Source: Sabellastarte sp. h YS-2021 (Eukaryota; Annelida; Polychaeta; Sabellida; Sabellidae). From it: a stretch of DNA of 64,000 nucleotides. Positions 12,411 through 23,199 of the stretch are shown piece by piece (the stretch's first letter is position 1; the number at the start of each line of letters is the position of its first letter). The notes under the pieces were generated by a model, which was given only the letters and a program-made list of their open reading frames with translations, did not search any database and was not told where the DNA came from. The position numbers and the translations under genes were made by a program. The DNA lies in contig OZ024936.1 in assembly GCA_964017235.1 (NCBI GenBank), positions 91,734,537-91,798,536 on the forward strand. The letters run 5' to 3'.

Positions 12411-12600
12411 TGCACACAGATATCTGGTATTTTTAAAGCACTCCTACATGTTAGGAGATATAATTAAGCTTATCAGACAGATGTTGTTGTGCTAATGTAA
12501 AAGCCAGTACATGTATGAGTACATCATATAAACTGAAACTTCATTTTCTGAACTGAAAATTTTCCCTAACTGCAATGAAACTTGAGCTTTCAGCAAGGCT
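12411..12600. repeat. Copy of the host repeat flanking the 586-1123 MITE (empty site)
   Basis: It shares with 500-585 and 1124-1225 a continuous run of landmarks in the same order: CATGTTAGGAGATATA, AAGCTTATC, GCCAGTACATGTATGAGTAC, GAAAATTTTCCCTAACTGCA and AACTTGAGCTT. Where the 538-bp MITE sits in the first copy, this copy has only a few bases, so it represents the pre-insertion state. Confidence 0.7.
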
Positions 12601-12626
12601 ATAGAGCATCATATGCAAAGCTGAGA

Positions 12627-12863
12627 TGGGGGCTACAGAAGCACAGTGGTAACACACACTCGCCTCCCACCTCTGAGATTGACAGTTCAAACCCCGGTCC
12701 TTATGTGGGAAAGATGGTAATTTCTTACCAATGGTCAGCAGTTTACAGTTCAGAACCTTGACCAACTGTATGGAATGGTTTCGTCTGCCCACAAAACTAC
12801 CCGTCATGATATGACCTATACAGTGTTGAGAGCGACGTTAAAACCCAAATAAATAATAAAAAA
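12627..12863 (+). mobile_element. tRNA-derived SINE (family 1), with target duplication
   Basis: The head CACAGTGGTAACACACACTC resembles an A box and GTTCAAACCCC a B box, followed by a conserved body (TGTGGGAAAGATGG, TTACCAATGGTC, GTCATGATATGACC) and an AATAAATAATAAAA tail. It is flanked by perfect 12-bp direct repeats GCAAAGCTGAGA at 12615-12626 and 12864-12875, the expected result of LINE-mediated insertion. Confidence 0.85.
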
Positions 12864-12882
12864 GCAAAGCTGAGACCATATA

Positions 12883-13751
12883 CACAGTCGTCAATCGACA
12901 ACGGTAGAAGTGTACACTTCCGGGAACTCTCACGAACATGTTTAACAGTTTTATTAAAAAAAATCAATTAAATTCTGTTATTTTAAGGAAGGAAATGTTA
13001 TAGGGTGGCAAGTCCTGAAATATACAATAAAGTTATGAAAGGATACTTGACAAGCAATTGCATTTTAAAATATTTGTTTGTATTCGAATTATAACATTTT
13101 CAAAATGTTTATAAGAATACTAGTTCAATGTGTGATCAAAATGCTATGAATACTTGTGCAATGTGTGATTTGTAACCTTGTTTTTGAGGGTTACAGGACA
13201 TATTTGGTCAAATATGTGACTTTTTAAAGGTAAAAACACTGAATTTCTCAATTTGAATTGATAATAATTGCTAATTTGGCAAAAAGTAGCTATTTTGGCC
13301 ATTTCAAAAAAAATAAATAAATAAATAAAAATACTCAGTAAAGATACTTTTTGTTGAGGTGGCATAAATTATTAAATTTTATTATTAAATCCAGTGTTTT
13401 TTTCATTCAAAAAAGTCTTGTATGTTGACAAAATATGCACTTAAACCCCCCAAAATAAGCCTGAAATCACACATTGCATAGGTATTCATATCGTTTGGTG
13501 CACACATTGAAGAATTATTCATACAAACTTTGTCAAAATGTTATAATTTATATTTTAGCAAATATTTCAACATGTAACTGTTTTTAAAGTATCCCTTTAT
13601 TAATTTGTCGTATATTTCCGGCCTTGTCATTCCAAAATATCTCCCACATTTATAATTATTGAATTTAATTGATTTTTGTTTTATATATCTTAAACATGTT
13701 CAAGAGAGCCGCCGGATGTGTACATCGGTTAAAGTGTGTTTGATGACTGTG
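12883..13751. mobile_element. 869-bp foldback element with long inverted arms
   Basis: The termini CACAGTCGTCAA (left) and TTGATGACTGTG (right) are inverted, and ATATA lies directly outside both ends as a probable target duplication. Homology between arms extends inward for several hundred bases: left GAACATGTTTAA / right TTAAACATGTTC, left ATCAATTAAATTC / right GAATTTAATTGAT, left CAATGTGTGATTT / right AAATCACACATTGC. The arms meet near 13320 in an AAATAAATAAATAAA tract. There is no coding capacity; the superfamily is undetermined. Confidence 0.75.
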
Positions 13752-14097
13752 ATATATAAAGTTTAGTATACTGATGAGGCAAAGGGCGGAACTTCAAGTA
13801 GGAAGTAATACATATTAAAAGTAGGGAATATGTTTTTACATTTATTTTTCTTTTTTTAATATCATTTGTACATACAGAAAAGTAACATATGCAAATACAG
13901 AGGAGCATAAATGAGGTTAAAATGAATAATTAAATAATAAGCATCAATAAGCATTTAGACACAAGTACAGGACTCGGGGAACACATATCTCCACCAAGGC
14001 CCCAAAACCTTTCTTATGAGTGCACTGATAAAAAATCCTTTAAAAATTCCTGGATTCAGATGGTGATCCAGATTATCACTACAGTTTAATTGTCTGT

Positions 14098-15060
14098 TCA
14101 TTGTTGAAATCTCTTGAAAATCTTGTCAAAATCCGTCCATAGAAGAAAAGACAAACACATGCCCACAAAAATACTGAAGTTTACTAATAGTTGTCTTTTT
14201 GTGTGGTGGAGAAGAGAGTTGTAGTAGTCCAGACGGCTGCTGATCTTAGCATTTGCCACTTTTACAACCATTTCATAATTTATGTGCCTACTGACCCTTC
14301 GTTGTTCCCGGAGATGGTAGTAGCATGCATGACATAAATTAGCCACATGGCATTGAATTGTCGGCGTCCAGGGTGACACCAAGGTTTTTACATAATCAGT
14401 TGCTTCCATAGTACTTCCAAGGAGACTTACAGGGAATGATGACTTCAAGGAATTTCTGGTTCCCTCATCGTCAATCTAAATAAATTCAGTTTGGTCAAGA
14501 TTCAATATGATACTGTTATTTCCCATCCACACCTGGATGGCCTCAAAGCAATTTGCCAATTGAGTGATATTTAAACTTCCTAAAGACAGGATTCCAAATA
14601 AATTTGGGTATCTTCTGCATATAGATGATATGTGACATTAAATTTAGATGTTATTGTGCCGAGAGGAGTTGTGTAGAGGGTGAAGAGGAGTGGGCCCAAG
14701 ACTGAGACACGAGGAACCCCAAGAGGGAGCTGAAAGGGTTCTGAGAAATGTCCATCTATTTGAATCTTCTATTTCCTTAAACTGGGGTAAGACTACCCAT
14801 TTGAGTACAACCCTGTCAATGCAATACCTAGGTTTTATGCAGTCAAAAATAATAGAATGATCTATTGTATCAAATACTGTTGACAAGTCCAGGAAGACTA
14901 GTCTAACACCCATACACTTGTCCATCGAGTAGGCAAGGTCGTTTTGTATTTTAGCAGTGCCATTTCGGTAGAGTGTAGAGCTCTGTTGCATGCAGCAAAG
15001 TGTTTTACAACTACTTGACAAAGCAGTCTAGAGAAAAAGTGCTGGAAAATGGCTGGATTT
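14098..15060 (-). pseudogene. Decayed CR1/L2-like LINE reverse transcriptase
   Basis: Reading right to left, the minus strand encodes pieces of a non-LTR reverse transcriptase: KIQNDLAYSMDKCM and VFLDLSTVFDTIDHS (palm motif A region; usually DLSAAFDTVDH), then [13 protein letters not shown] in a shifted frame. Next comes [11 protein letters not shown], where the usual catalytic YADD reads YAED, and finally the C-terminal HLREQRRVSR and SRLDYYNSLL. Frames change at least twice and stops interrupt the middle, so it is inactive. Amino-terminal endonuclease and the true 3' tail were not found. Confidence 0.8.
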
Positions 15061-15433
15061 CAGCCACAGTTAAAAACCACAGGGGTCACTCAAATTACTC
15101 TGAAGCATGCCTCCAGATCTTGTCAAAACAAACATGATACTTACACTCATACCAATGTACTTGTACAGAGGGTGGATTGTATTTGTTGTACTACTGATAT
15201 ACTGTAAATATAAAAGAGACTAGAAATCATTTGTAGAGTGCAAAGCTCCACCAGGTGCGGCATTTCTGAAAATAATGGATTTTTTTTTGTATCCTGAATG
15301 TTATCCAGATCTTTCCCAAAATTAAACCATTTCTTCCTTTGGTCAGACCTTACTCACATAAACAATTAGTGCCCATGAATGAGCTCTGTATCAGCTGACT
15401 GTGTTTTGGGTTTCGGAGCAGAAATGAAAGTAG

Positions 15434-15515
15434 AAAATTTTTATGTTTCTATACAGGACAGAATATCCTTTGGCTGATATATAAGAAAATTTTTATGTTT
15501 CTATACAGGACAGAA
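15434..15515 (+). repeat. Short direct duplication
   Basis: The segment GAAAATTTTTATGTTTCTAT with CAGGACAGAA occurs at about 15434-15464 and again at about 15486-15515, a local tandem duplication with a period of about 52 bp. Confidence 0.6.
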
Positions 15516-15879
15516 CCATTCACAAATGACGTTACAATTTTAAATGATGATTCCTTTTAAGTTAATTACCAGGACATGTTAATGTTTTTTAAAAAGATTG
15601 TAAAGGTATAAGGAGTTATCAGAGGGATCTAGGCACAAGTAGTACAAGTAGTAAATTGATCGATTAAACAAATTAGTGCTGAATAGAAAGTAGGTATTTA
15701 ATCCTTGGAACTCAGGGAAATTAGGAAAATTTAAAAACAAAAGATAATAGGTTAACAGCCATAACTGCCTTGATTAATAGACATGAGTGAGTAGGTATAT
15801 TAAAAAAAGAGATGAAAATTATAGTTTTCAAAACAACCTAAAATCTGGACCTCAGAGCAACATCCCCAGTCGTCATTAA

Positions 15880-16045
15880 CAGGATTTGAAGTTCTATCGA
15901 CAGGATTTCAAATTCTGTTGACAGAACTTCAAATTCCTCCAAACTAATGAAACACAAGAATTGGAAGTTCTGTCAACACAACTTCTAATTAGAAGTTCGG
16001 TTGAATTTGTAATTCTGTTAAATTTGAAGTTCTGTCATGTCATTT
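15880..16045. repeat. GAAGTTCTGTC palindromic repeat, copy 1
   Basis: Alternating TTGAAGTTCTGTC and GACAGAACTTCAA-type modules in both orientations, also present at 36870-37220 and 48540-48700. The modules pair with each other into hairpins. No coding content. Confidence 0.5.
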
Positions 16046-16394
16046 TATATATAAATATATAAAATTTGACTTGAGCTTTTTCTTCAAGGTCATTGGTTCT
16101 AATATCAACATTTTGGCATTTTTGACATATTGTTGGATAATTACATTTAATAACTCTCTGTTACTGGTCATATGGGTTCAGAATGTCAAACAAAGCTTTT
16201 GGAAATCATGGACTAGGAATCGTATGGAATGGTCAGATTTAACCTTTGACCCCTGCTTTAAGGTCAAAGTGTGTTTGCGAAAAGGCTTTGTGTCTTCTCC
16301 ATTATTGGTTCTGGAATTTTGGAAAATGAAAACAGCCTATAAGAAATCATGGGCTGTGAATTTTTAGAAGGATCAACTACTCCAAGGTCCTCTG

Positions 16395-17296
16395 TATTTA
16401 AGCGTCCCTTACAGGACGCTTGTTCATATTTAGGGAAGAGGGGAGAGAGAGTGGGTCCACCAGCTTAGCCGGCTCCCGCCATTCTTTATTGCTTTTAGCT
16501 CAGCAACCACTGGGCGGATTCTCTTCAAATTTAGCACATGTATGAATAGCCCTGGGAAAAAAGTCTGTATATTGTGTCATAACATTTTAAACAATCAGAC
16601 AAGTCACATGACCAAAAATATGATTTTGAAAGGGGTGTGCTTGTCCAGATGATAACAAGAGCGTCAGAAATGCCCCAAAAGATGGATTGTGCAGGCAGCA
16701 ATAAGGTTAGTGACTGCTGTAATTAAATTTAGAAATTTAGTTAGAGGTGCTAAGAAATGTAAAACTTGTAATCTAGGTTATACAATTGTATCTATATATG
16801 CTATAAACGGACAAACAAACGGACAGAATTACACCAATTTCGAAAGCAACTTAGTTATGATGGTGATCTATCTCCCTGTCAAGTTTGAATTCGATTAGAC
16901 AAAGCATTTTCGAGTTAGAGTCCAGAAACAAAAAAGTTGATGGACAGATAAATGGACAAAAATCGGACAAACCAACAGACGGAATTACACCAATTTCGAA
17001 AGCAACCTTGCTATGATGGTGATCTATCTCCCTGTCAAGTTTGAATTTGATTGGACAAAGCATTTTCGAGTTAGAGTCCGGAAACGGAAATGTTGACGGA
17101 CGGACAAATGAACGGACGGAATTACACCAATTTCGAAAGCATTCTAGCTATGATGATGATCTATCTGCCTGTCAAGTTTGAATTCGATTGGACAAAGCGT
17201 TTTCAAGTTAGAGTCCGGAAACGAAAATGTTGACGGACAGACAGACGTCAGGCCATCAATCTAATAGGCGGGTTGGTTACACACAACCCGCCTAAA
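16395..17296 (+). mobile_element. Satellite-bearing element (family 4), three monomers and 3' hairpin
   Basis: Three tandem monomers (about 16820-16977, 16978-17113, 17114-17248) share AATTACACCAATTTCGAAAG, CTGTCAAGTTTGAATT and TTAGAGTCCGGAAAC; lengths are about 135-158 bp. They are followed by GACGGACAGACAGACG and a hairpin at 17267-17293 with a perfect 9-bp stem GGCGGGTTG / CAACCCGCC and the tail TAAAA. The left arm begins near a small hairpin AAGCGTCC/GGACGCTT (about 16403-16424). It has the same architecture as the 146-, 169- and 350-bp families. Confidence 0.65.
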
Positions 17297-18100
17297 AAGC
17301 ACTTCACCTATTCACATGAAATGTGGCAATTAGGTTCGCTATAGATATCTGGAAATCATTAGCTTTTGGAAGTGATCTAATACAAAATGGCCAATTTTTT
17401 AATGATTAACTAAACCCATCTTAACACTGAAAATGAAAAATCTTTAATATCTCAGAAACGGTGAAAGAGAGACCCCCAGTGTATTGAAGTTCTGCCCCCA
17501 CCCCTCATCTGTGTCCGTGAAAGAACAATCAGAAATCACCCCATCCATGAACTGACACGGGTATTAACTTTCAAGGGCCCGGGTAAGGACAGGTGTAGTT
17601 AGCTGTGATACTTTGATTGGTTTTATTCTTTTCATGGGCACGGATTCAGACACGGGTTCATGAATATTGCCCCAGCTTGGGCAGGGTATCAAACCAAGGA
17701 TCTGAGTAATGGAAGTTAAGCTTAAACAGAGAAGTACATCAAATAAATGGCTTAATTGTTACTATTTATTGGCTATGCAGACTTGTACTTTATTATGGCA
17801 TAATTAATATACTAGCAATTTGCTTAATTGAGGCAATTTATTCTGGTTTGAATAATTCCTTGAAAACAAATGTCTGGCCCATTAGGTCTGATTAATCACT
17901 TCCTAAAACCAGGTTTGATCAGAAAAAAAGTTATGTGAGAAGTTAGAAGATTTTATTTATCACAAGAAACTTATCGAATTGCCAAATCCAACATACCAAG
18001 GAGGAGTCTCAAGTTTTTTGAAAGTGATCTGTTCTGTGAGATTTCACTTTTATTTTTAAGTTTTTGTTTTTTTAAAACAAACTGTACAATTGATTGATTG
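17297..18100. other. No gene seen; weak foldback
   Basis: A possible MITE at about 17505-17670 has partly inverted ends (GTGTCCGTGAAAGAA versus TTCTTTTCATGGGCACGG). The rest is AT-rich and unremarkable. Confidence 0.4.
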
Positions 18101-18106
18101 ATCAAC

Positions 18107-18472
18107 ATGCCAAGGGGTAAAAGGAGAAATATTGAAGTACCAACTGACACTCAACCACAGTTTCAGTTAGGAGATACAGCTGAGGTTATAGAGATGAGGA
18201 GGGAGAGAGAGATGAGAGGGAGGAGAGAGAGAGGATAGAACAGAGAGGATGGAGAGAGAGAGAGGAGGGAAGAGAGTCAGGAAAGGGGAGAGAAGAGAGC
18301 GCGAACTGATACAGATACTAATGTAGAATCAACTCAATCCAGACAGAAGAAGGGCCAGATGAAGTCCATTTTCCCGAGTGATTCAGACAAAGAAGCCATC
18401 GTAGAGTTCGCTAAGCAGCACGAGGAACTTTATGATAAGACCAACGACAGTTTCAAAGACAAGCAATTAAGG
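18107..18472 (+). pseudogene. MADF-domain-like gene fragment
   Basis: From the ATG at 18107 a frame reads MPRGKRRNIEVPTDTQPQF, a GA-rich charged stretch, then in the same frame KGQMKSIFPSDSDKEAIVEF and KQHEELYDKTNDSFKDK. The latter resembles the start of a MADF domain (Myb/SANT-like DNA binding, as in Adf-1). An in-frame TAG at 18236-18238 sits in the GA-rich expansion, and the domain stops abruptly at 18472 where DIRS-derived sequence begins on the other strand. It may be a host transcription-factor-like gene or an accessory gene of a DNA transposon; no splice sites are evident. Confidence 0.5.
18180..18300 (+). repeat. GA-rich low-complexity tract
   Basis: Purine-rich GAGAGGAGAGAG sequence lying inside the MADF-like fragment, between its amino-terminal part and the domain. 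It introduces the in-frame stop. Confidence 0.8.
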
Positions 18473-18938
18473 TCTGAACTTTGGGAAATATGGAGCCCCA
18501 TTGGGCCCAAGGTGTCAACAATGGCAACCCTATAACCATCAATGGTTGAAGGGCACCTGTTTAGGTCTTGGTACAGGTACATGAAGAAGTCTGAGACTTG
18601 CTTCACAGAGGGAGTAGAGAAATCCACCGAATTTTCTCTGCACCATTTCTAAATAGGGCCCACTTTGACTTGTAGATGGTCCTTGTTGATGACCTCAGAG
18701 GGGCAACAATTCCCTCTGCCACAGAGAAGCCTTGTTCTTGGAGCTGTCCACTCCTAGACACCAGGCGTGGAGGTTGAGATGTTGTGGATAGCTGTGAAAC
18801 ACATACTAGTACTTGTGGGACTGTTTGAGAAGAGTTCTTGACACTGGTAGTTGAAGTGGGATCTCTGTTGAGAGCTACACTAGGTCCCAAAACCTGGGCA
18901 TCCCTGGCCAGCTTGGGTCTATTACAATGATCAGGCAA
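18430..18938 (-). pseudogene. DIRS tyrosine recombinase, amino-terminal fragment
   Basis: Two frames encode EGIVAPLRSSTRTIYKSKWA and SVKQVSDFFMYLYQDLNRCP followed by STIDGYRVAI, the SAM-like core-binding part of a tyrosine recombinase. The catalytic domain with the Arg-His-Arg-Tyr set is missing because the element ends at about 18473. In intact elements this enzyme integrates the circular DNA. Confidence 0.75.
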
Positions 18939-18960
18939 CTGGATTGCCTGATTTTTTTAA

Positions 18961-19599
18961 TCACCCTGTGAAGGAGAGCCGTGGGAGGGTAAGCATAAGC
19001 AGTGAGACCCGACCGACCGACGAGCATCTATGTCCCAAGCCTTTGGGTCTGGGACTGGAGATACGTACAGTGGAACTTTGTGGTTCAGACAAGTGGCAAA
19101 TAGGTCTACATGAGGAGTGAACCACTTGTGACAGATCTGTTTGAACACCAGCGGATGCAGTGACCATTCTGTTGACTGACCATTCTGTTGACTGGACTTG
19201 GTTCAACCTGGACAGAAGGTGGGCCATCACATTCAGACACCCTGGAATGTGTTTGGCTTTTAAGGTTATCTTGTAATGATGGCACCAGGTCATGATCTTC
19301 CACAGGAGAGTGCACATCTCCACCGAGTGCGTTCCTCCTTGTTTGTATATGTAGGCTACTACTGTTGAGTTGTCCGTAGCAACCAACACTGTTTGGTTTT
19401 GGCACTGGTCCTTGAAACTTTGAAGGGCCAGAGAAACTGCCTGCAGCTCTAGAACATTTATGTGTAGCCTTTTTTCCCTGTCTGACCACAGACCCTTTGT
19501 AGAGGCTTGCTCTAAGTGAGCGCCCCAGCCTTCGTTTGAGGCATCTGTAAAGAGTTGGATACTGTGGTCTTTGGGATGAAAGTCTGCACCTTTCATCAC
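18961..19599 (-). pseudogene. DIRS RNase H and connector
   Basis: The longest intact piece of the element. RNase H motifs are visible: LFTDASNEGWGAHL (first Asp), HINVLELQAVSLAL (Glu), VLVATDNSTVVAYI (Asp) and AKHIPGCLNVMAHLLSR near the end. Downstream, in a second frame, WFTPHVDLFATCLNHKVPLY and VSPVPDPKAWDID form the connector that precedes the recombinase in DIRS elements. A short duplicated CATTCTGTTGACTG (about 19164-19193) marks a local tandem duplication inside the gene. Confidence 0.88.
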
Positions 19600-20447
19600 G
19601 TTTGTGGGATTCTGTCACCACTCTAGGTGTGCTGAAATGGTTTCTGTCCAAGGATGGACGCTGTCCAACAACTGAGGATATCTCCAGTGCTCCTTGAGGT
19701 GAAACTGAAAGGGCCTCATGTGAAGGCGTCCCTCCGCGACCATTCTCTCCATTGAGGCAAGCAAACCCAATTAGCGACATCAAACATCTTGCAGTAAAAA
19801 CATGTTTTGACTTCGAGTCGTAGGATAAAATCCTGAAGTTTAAACCATCTCTCTCAAGTGGGTTTTACAAGGGCTGAATCTAAATGGTAGCCCATGAACG
19901 AAAACACTTAAGCAGGTTTTAGTTGGATTTCTCCTGATTTATTATCCACCCTAAGGACGGAGTCAGGTCTACCACTGTCTGAGTGTTCACTTGTGCTTCT
20001 TCCTGAGACTGGGCCCTGATAAGCCAGTCGTCCAGGTAATGGTGAAGTCTGATTCCCCTTGTTGGGCCATCAGCTTCACTTCTTTTACAATCATTGTAAA
20101 GACCTGTGGGCCGTGGCTAGCCCAAAGGGAAGGCAGGTGAACTGGAACACTTGTGACTTGTGGCAAAACCTTAGGTGCTTCCTTGAGTTTGGGTGGATGG
20201 GGATGTGAAGGTATCTGATAAGTCTATCGACGACACCCATTCCCCTGGAATCAGAGTGGTCCTGATGGACTCTGGTGTTTCCATTTTGAACCTTTCTATG
20301 AGTAGGAAGGTGGTGAGCCTGCTTAGGTCTATTACTGGCCTCCACCTTTGGTGAGGCTTGGGGACTGTAAAACTCGAGAGATTTTACATTTTCCACCTTT
20401 TTTAATGCGCTCTTTGACAGAAGAGACTGGATACTTTGGTGGAACAC
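19600..20447 (-). pseudogene. DIRS reverse transcriptase, broken frames
   Basis: Recognisable pieces are YLHIPIHPNSRKHLRFCHKS and QFTCLPFGLATA (20091-20280), then in another frame the catalytic box YLDDWLIRAQ at about 20011-20040, then MSLIGFACLNGENG leading towards RNase H. The catalytic DD pair is intact locally, but the gene is broken by several shifts. Confidence 0.8.
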
Positions 20448-21243
20448 ACCCTTTGAGGTTGTTCTGAGTGTTTGAATTCAGGATCTGCGTGTTCGGGTTG
20501 AAGATCCGAGTGCTTGGAGCCATGATCGGATTGTACACTTTGGGTGAACCGTGCTGGAAGTGAAGGACAACAGAAGTCAGTTTCCAAAGGTTGGGCATCT
20601 GAGGGGTCGGATTTCCGAGGGTTTGGATGAATGATCAGGTCAGGTTGTTTACTAGGTCCAGCTTTTGAAGTTGAAGCAGAGGCTTTTTTCATAGATTGCA
20701 TTTCCTCTCTAAGAGACTCCATACCCTCCAGCATGGATGCTTGAAAGACCCCCATTTGCTGTTGAAGTTCGATGCTGAATTGATTACCCAAGGATTTTTC
20801 TAGTTTACTTTCTATTTTGTTTTGTAAAGCTGTACCTGGGGTGGGTGGGAAAGTTTGAGGTATCCTTAAAAAAGACTCAAAACGCAAGGGTTTGGGACGT
20901 GGAGAAGAAAATAAATTTTCTGCAGCACCCGCAAGGTCTGCTGGAGATCCAGAAAATGCCTCCACATCGTCACCCAATAAGTCTAGATCATCATCTTTAG
21001 ATGTGTTACATGTATCGGATACCTTCTGTTTTCTGACGTATCTACACCTGTGCTTGATTTTGATAAGCTGTTCTTCTGTAAAGCCAGAGCAAATATTGCA
21101 CTGCTTTTCATTTGTAACACAAGGTTCATCCCTTTGCCAGCTTCTCTGCACATCGGACAGTAGTGATGGGTATCGAACATAAAGGAAAAATGTCTGCATT
21201 TGGATGATCTGGGCTTAGTAGAACTCGTTTGGTGGGAGGACAT
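20402..21243 (-). pseudogene. DIRS gag-like protein, frameshifted
   Basis: The start region reads HYCPMCREAGKG, and after a frame change EKQCNICSGFTEEQLIKIKH follows; together they form a Cys/His-rich zinc-binding segment typical of DIRS gag. A downstream acidic and Ser/Pro-rich part includes a probable coiled stretch (MLEGMESLREEMQSMKKA). One frameshift near 21120 breaks the reading frame, so no complete product can be made. Gag would normally package the element RNA. Confidence 0.75.
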
Positions 21244-21599
21244 TTTTACAGCAATAAATCCGAGCAGTACGCACCGGAAAGCTCACAATAAAATATGAAA
21301 TATATACTTATCCTGCAGAATTTAAAGTTTGACACAATAACTATGATATAAAATAAAATAAATAGCTGAACAGCAACATCCAACAATATGTATATTCTGA
21401 GAAAACAGTGAAATAAAGTAAGCTTAAACGCTTGCTATTCATGCGGCCAACGAGAGAAGGATGAGACGCGGGACTACACTGCCATGGTACACTATCAGGA
21501 CAGGGATTCGGTCAACACTAGACATCTATTTTTCATGCACGTTGGCAGGATGCCTGCGGCCTCCCGAAAAAGCATTCAGTTCCACATGGTAAGCTATTG

Positions 21600-22530
21600 T
21601 AGTGCACAGACAGGCAAAATTTATGTAAAGATAAAGTATTAAAATGACAATAGTAAGATGATGGCATTAATCAGTAAACTACAAATTATAATGGAAATAG
21701 CACAATTTAGTAAAATTACATTTAATAATCAGCTGCAGCAATCCATATACATTTGTGTTAAGAGAAATATGTCTCAAATATGGCAGGTTAACACATTTTG
21801 GCAGAGCCAAGGTTAGAAATCAAACCATGACGATGCACACCTTCACCCCCTAACCAATGTCTCAACCAAGTATCAACTTCTTACACCTTACAGTTTACGA
21901 GATAGAGCCCAGACTCAAGATTCAAGGTCACTACAGCAAGGCCAAAGGTCAACTCAAGGTCACACCATGATACTGCAAACTTATATCCCCCCAACTAATG
22001 TCTCTACCAAATATCAACTTCCTACACCTTATTGTTTATGAGATATAGCCAGGACAAGATTTTCAAACTGAAGATAACTACGGCAAGGTCAAATCAAGGT
22101 CACAATATGACGTTGCACAACTACACTCCCCTACCAATATACCTACCATCAACCTTCTGTAGCTTACAGATTCCAAGACATAGCCCAGATAAGATTTTAA
22201 AGGTCAAGGTCACTACAGCAAGGTCAAATCAAGATCACACCAAGACGTTGTACACCTACACCCGCTAACCAATGTCTCTACAAAGTATCAACTTCCTACA
22301 CATTATAGTTTCAAGATATAGCCTAGACAAGATTTTATAGGTCACAACGGCAAGGTCAGATGTCAAATCATGGTCACACCATGATGTTGCACACCTACAT
22401 CCCCTAACCAAAGTATCAACTTCCTACACCTTAACAGTTTCTGAAATACAGCCCTGCCGCCCACCCTCCCATTCGGATACCATGAGTGAAAACAATACCC
22501 TGACAGCCCTGAGGGCTGTGGGGTAAAAAT
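21600..22530 (+). mobile_element. 146-bp-monomer satellite element, copy E (5' truncated)
   Basis: A partial left arm (AAGATAAAGTATTAAAA, GCATTAATCAGTAAACTA) is followed by five diverged monomers with TATCAACTTCCTACACCTTA at about 21868, 22013, 22150, 22287 and 22411. It ends in the terminal hairpin ACCCTGACAGCCCTGAGGG ... TGTGGGGT at about 22498-22525. The first part of the arm present in other copies is missing here. Confidence 0.8.
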
Positions 22531-22835
22531 GATAGCCTGAAATGAAACAAAGAGACAGTTATCTTTGTATTTTTATTGTATAACCTTCCCTTGGAGCACT
22601 CATTCCCATTTTGAGCGCTCTTCATGTACAATGAAACCTCCATTAGCCAAACATTCTAGTTTTCTGAATATGCAACTTCGCTAACATACACTATTTACAA
22701 TTTAAAAACATTTCCTACTGAAGGTCCAGTTAATTTTCAAGCAGAGTACAATTATCTTTAAAACAAAAGTAAATGTATAGTCTTTAATTGGGTCTTTTCA
22801 AAATAATATTAACCGGGATCTTTCGCTAATTACTT

Positions 22836-23013
22836 CACCGAACTGGGTTAATAATTGTATTTCACATTAAAAGCCATATAAAGTAAACCAACAATAATTT
22901 AAAAGTGCAACAGTACAATGTTTCTGTTCACTGAACTGGGTAATAATTGTACTTTACATTAGAAGCCATATAAAGTAAACCAACAATAATTTAACAGAGT
23001 AACAGTACAATAT
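22836..23013 (+). repeat. Tandem duplication of about 90 bp
   Basis: Two adjacent units both carry GAACTGGGT, TAATAATTGTA, AGCCATATAAAGTAAACCAA and AACAGTACAAT; a recent local duplication with few differences. Confidence 0.8.
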
Positions 23014-23034
23014 TTCTGTTCTGTAGAATTGTTT

Positions 23035-23195
23035 AGGGCAATATTTCAAGTTAGGGCTTTACACCCTATTCAACAGCCAGGGTCAGATTGGGGGCAGGTC
23101 CTCCACATTTCTCACTTGAGGGAGCCGAACCCACACAGATGTGACAGCCTGTGACTAGATAGCAAACCTGCTTACCACCAGCCAACTGAGCATCC
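23035..23195 (-). mobile_element. tRNA-derived SINE (family 2)
   Basis: The minus strand contains the B-box-like GGGTTCGGCTCCC, TCACAGGCTGTCACATCTGT upstream, and CAATCTGACCCTGGCTGTTG downstream, matching the other family-2 copies. It is diverged and has no clear target duplication. Confidence 0.6.
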
Positions 23196-23199
23196 TGTG

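Larger units (their letters stand above)
18473..21590 (-). mobile_element. Decayed DIRS-type tyrosine-recombinase retrotransposon
   Basis: Gag, reverse transcriptase, RNase H and a tyrosine-recombinase fragment follow one another from right to left on the minus strand in DIRS order. They are spread over several frames, so at least four frameshifts or stops are present. At the left the recombinase is cut off and MADF-like sequence of the opposite strand follows. The right edge is uncertain: non-coding sequence around 21440-21590 may be the terminal repeat. No long terminal direct repeats are seen, as expected for DIRS. The element cannot be active. Confidence 0.85.
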
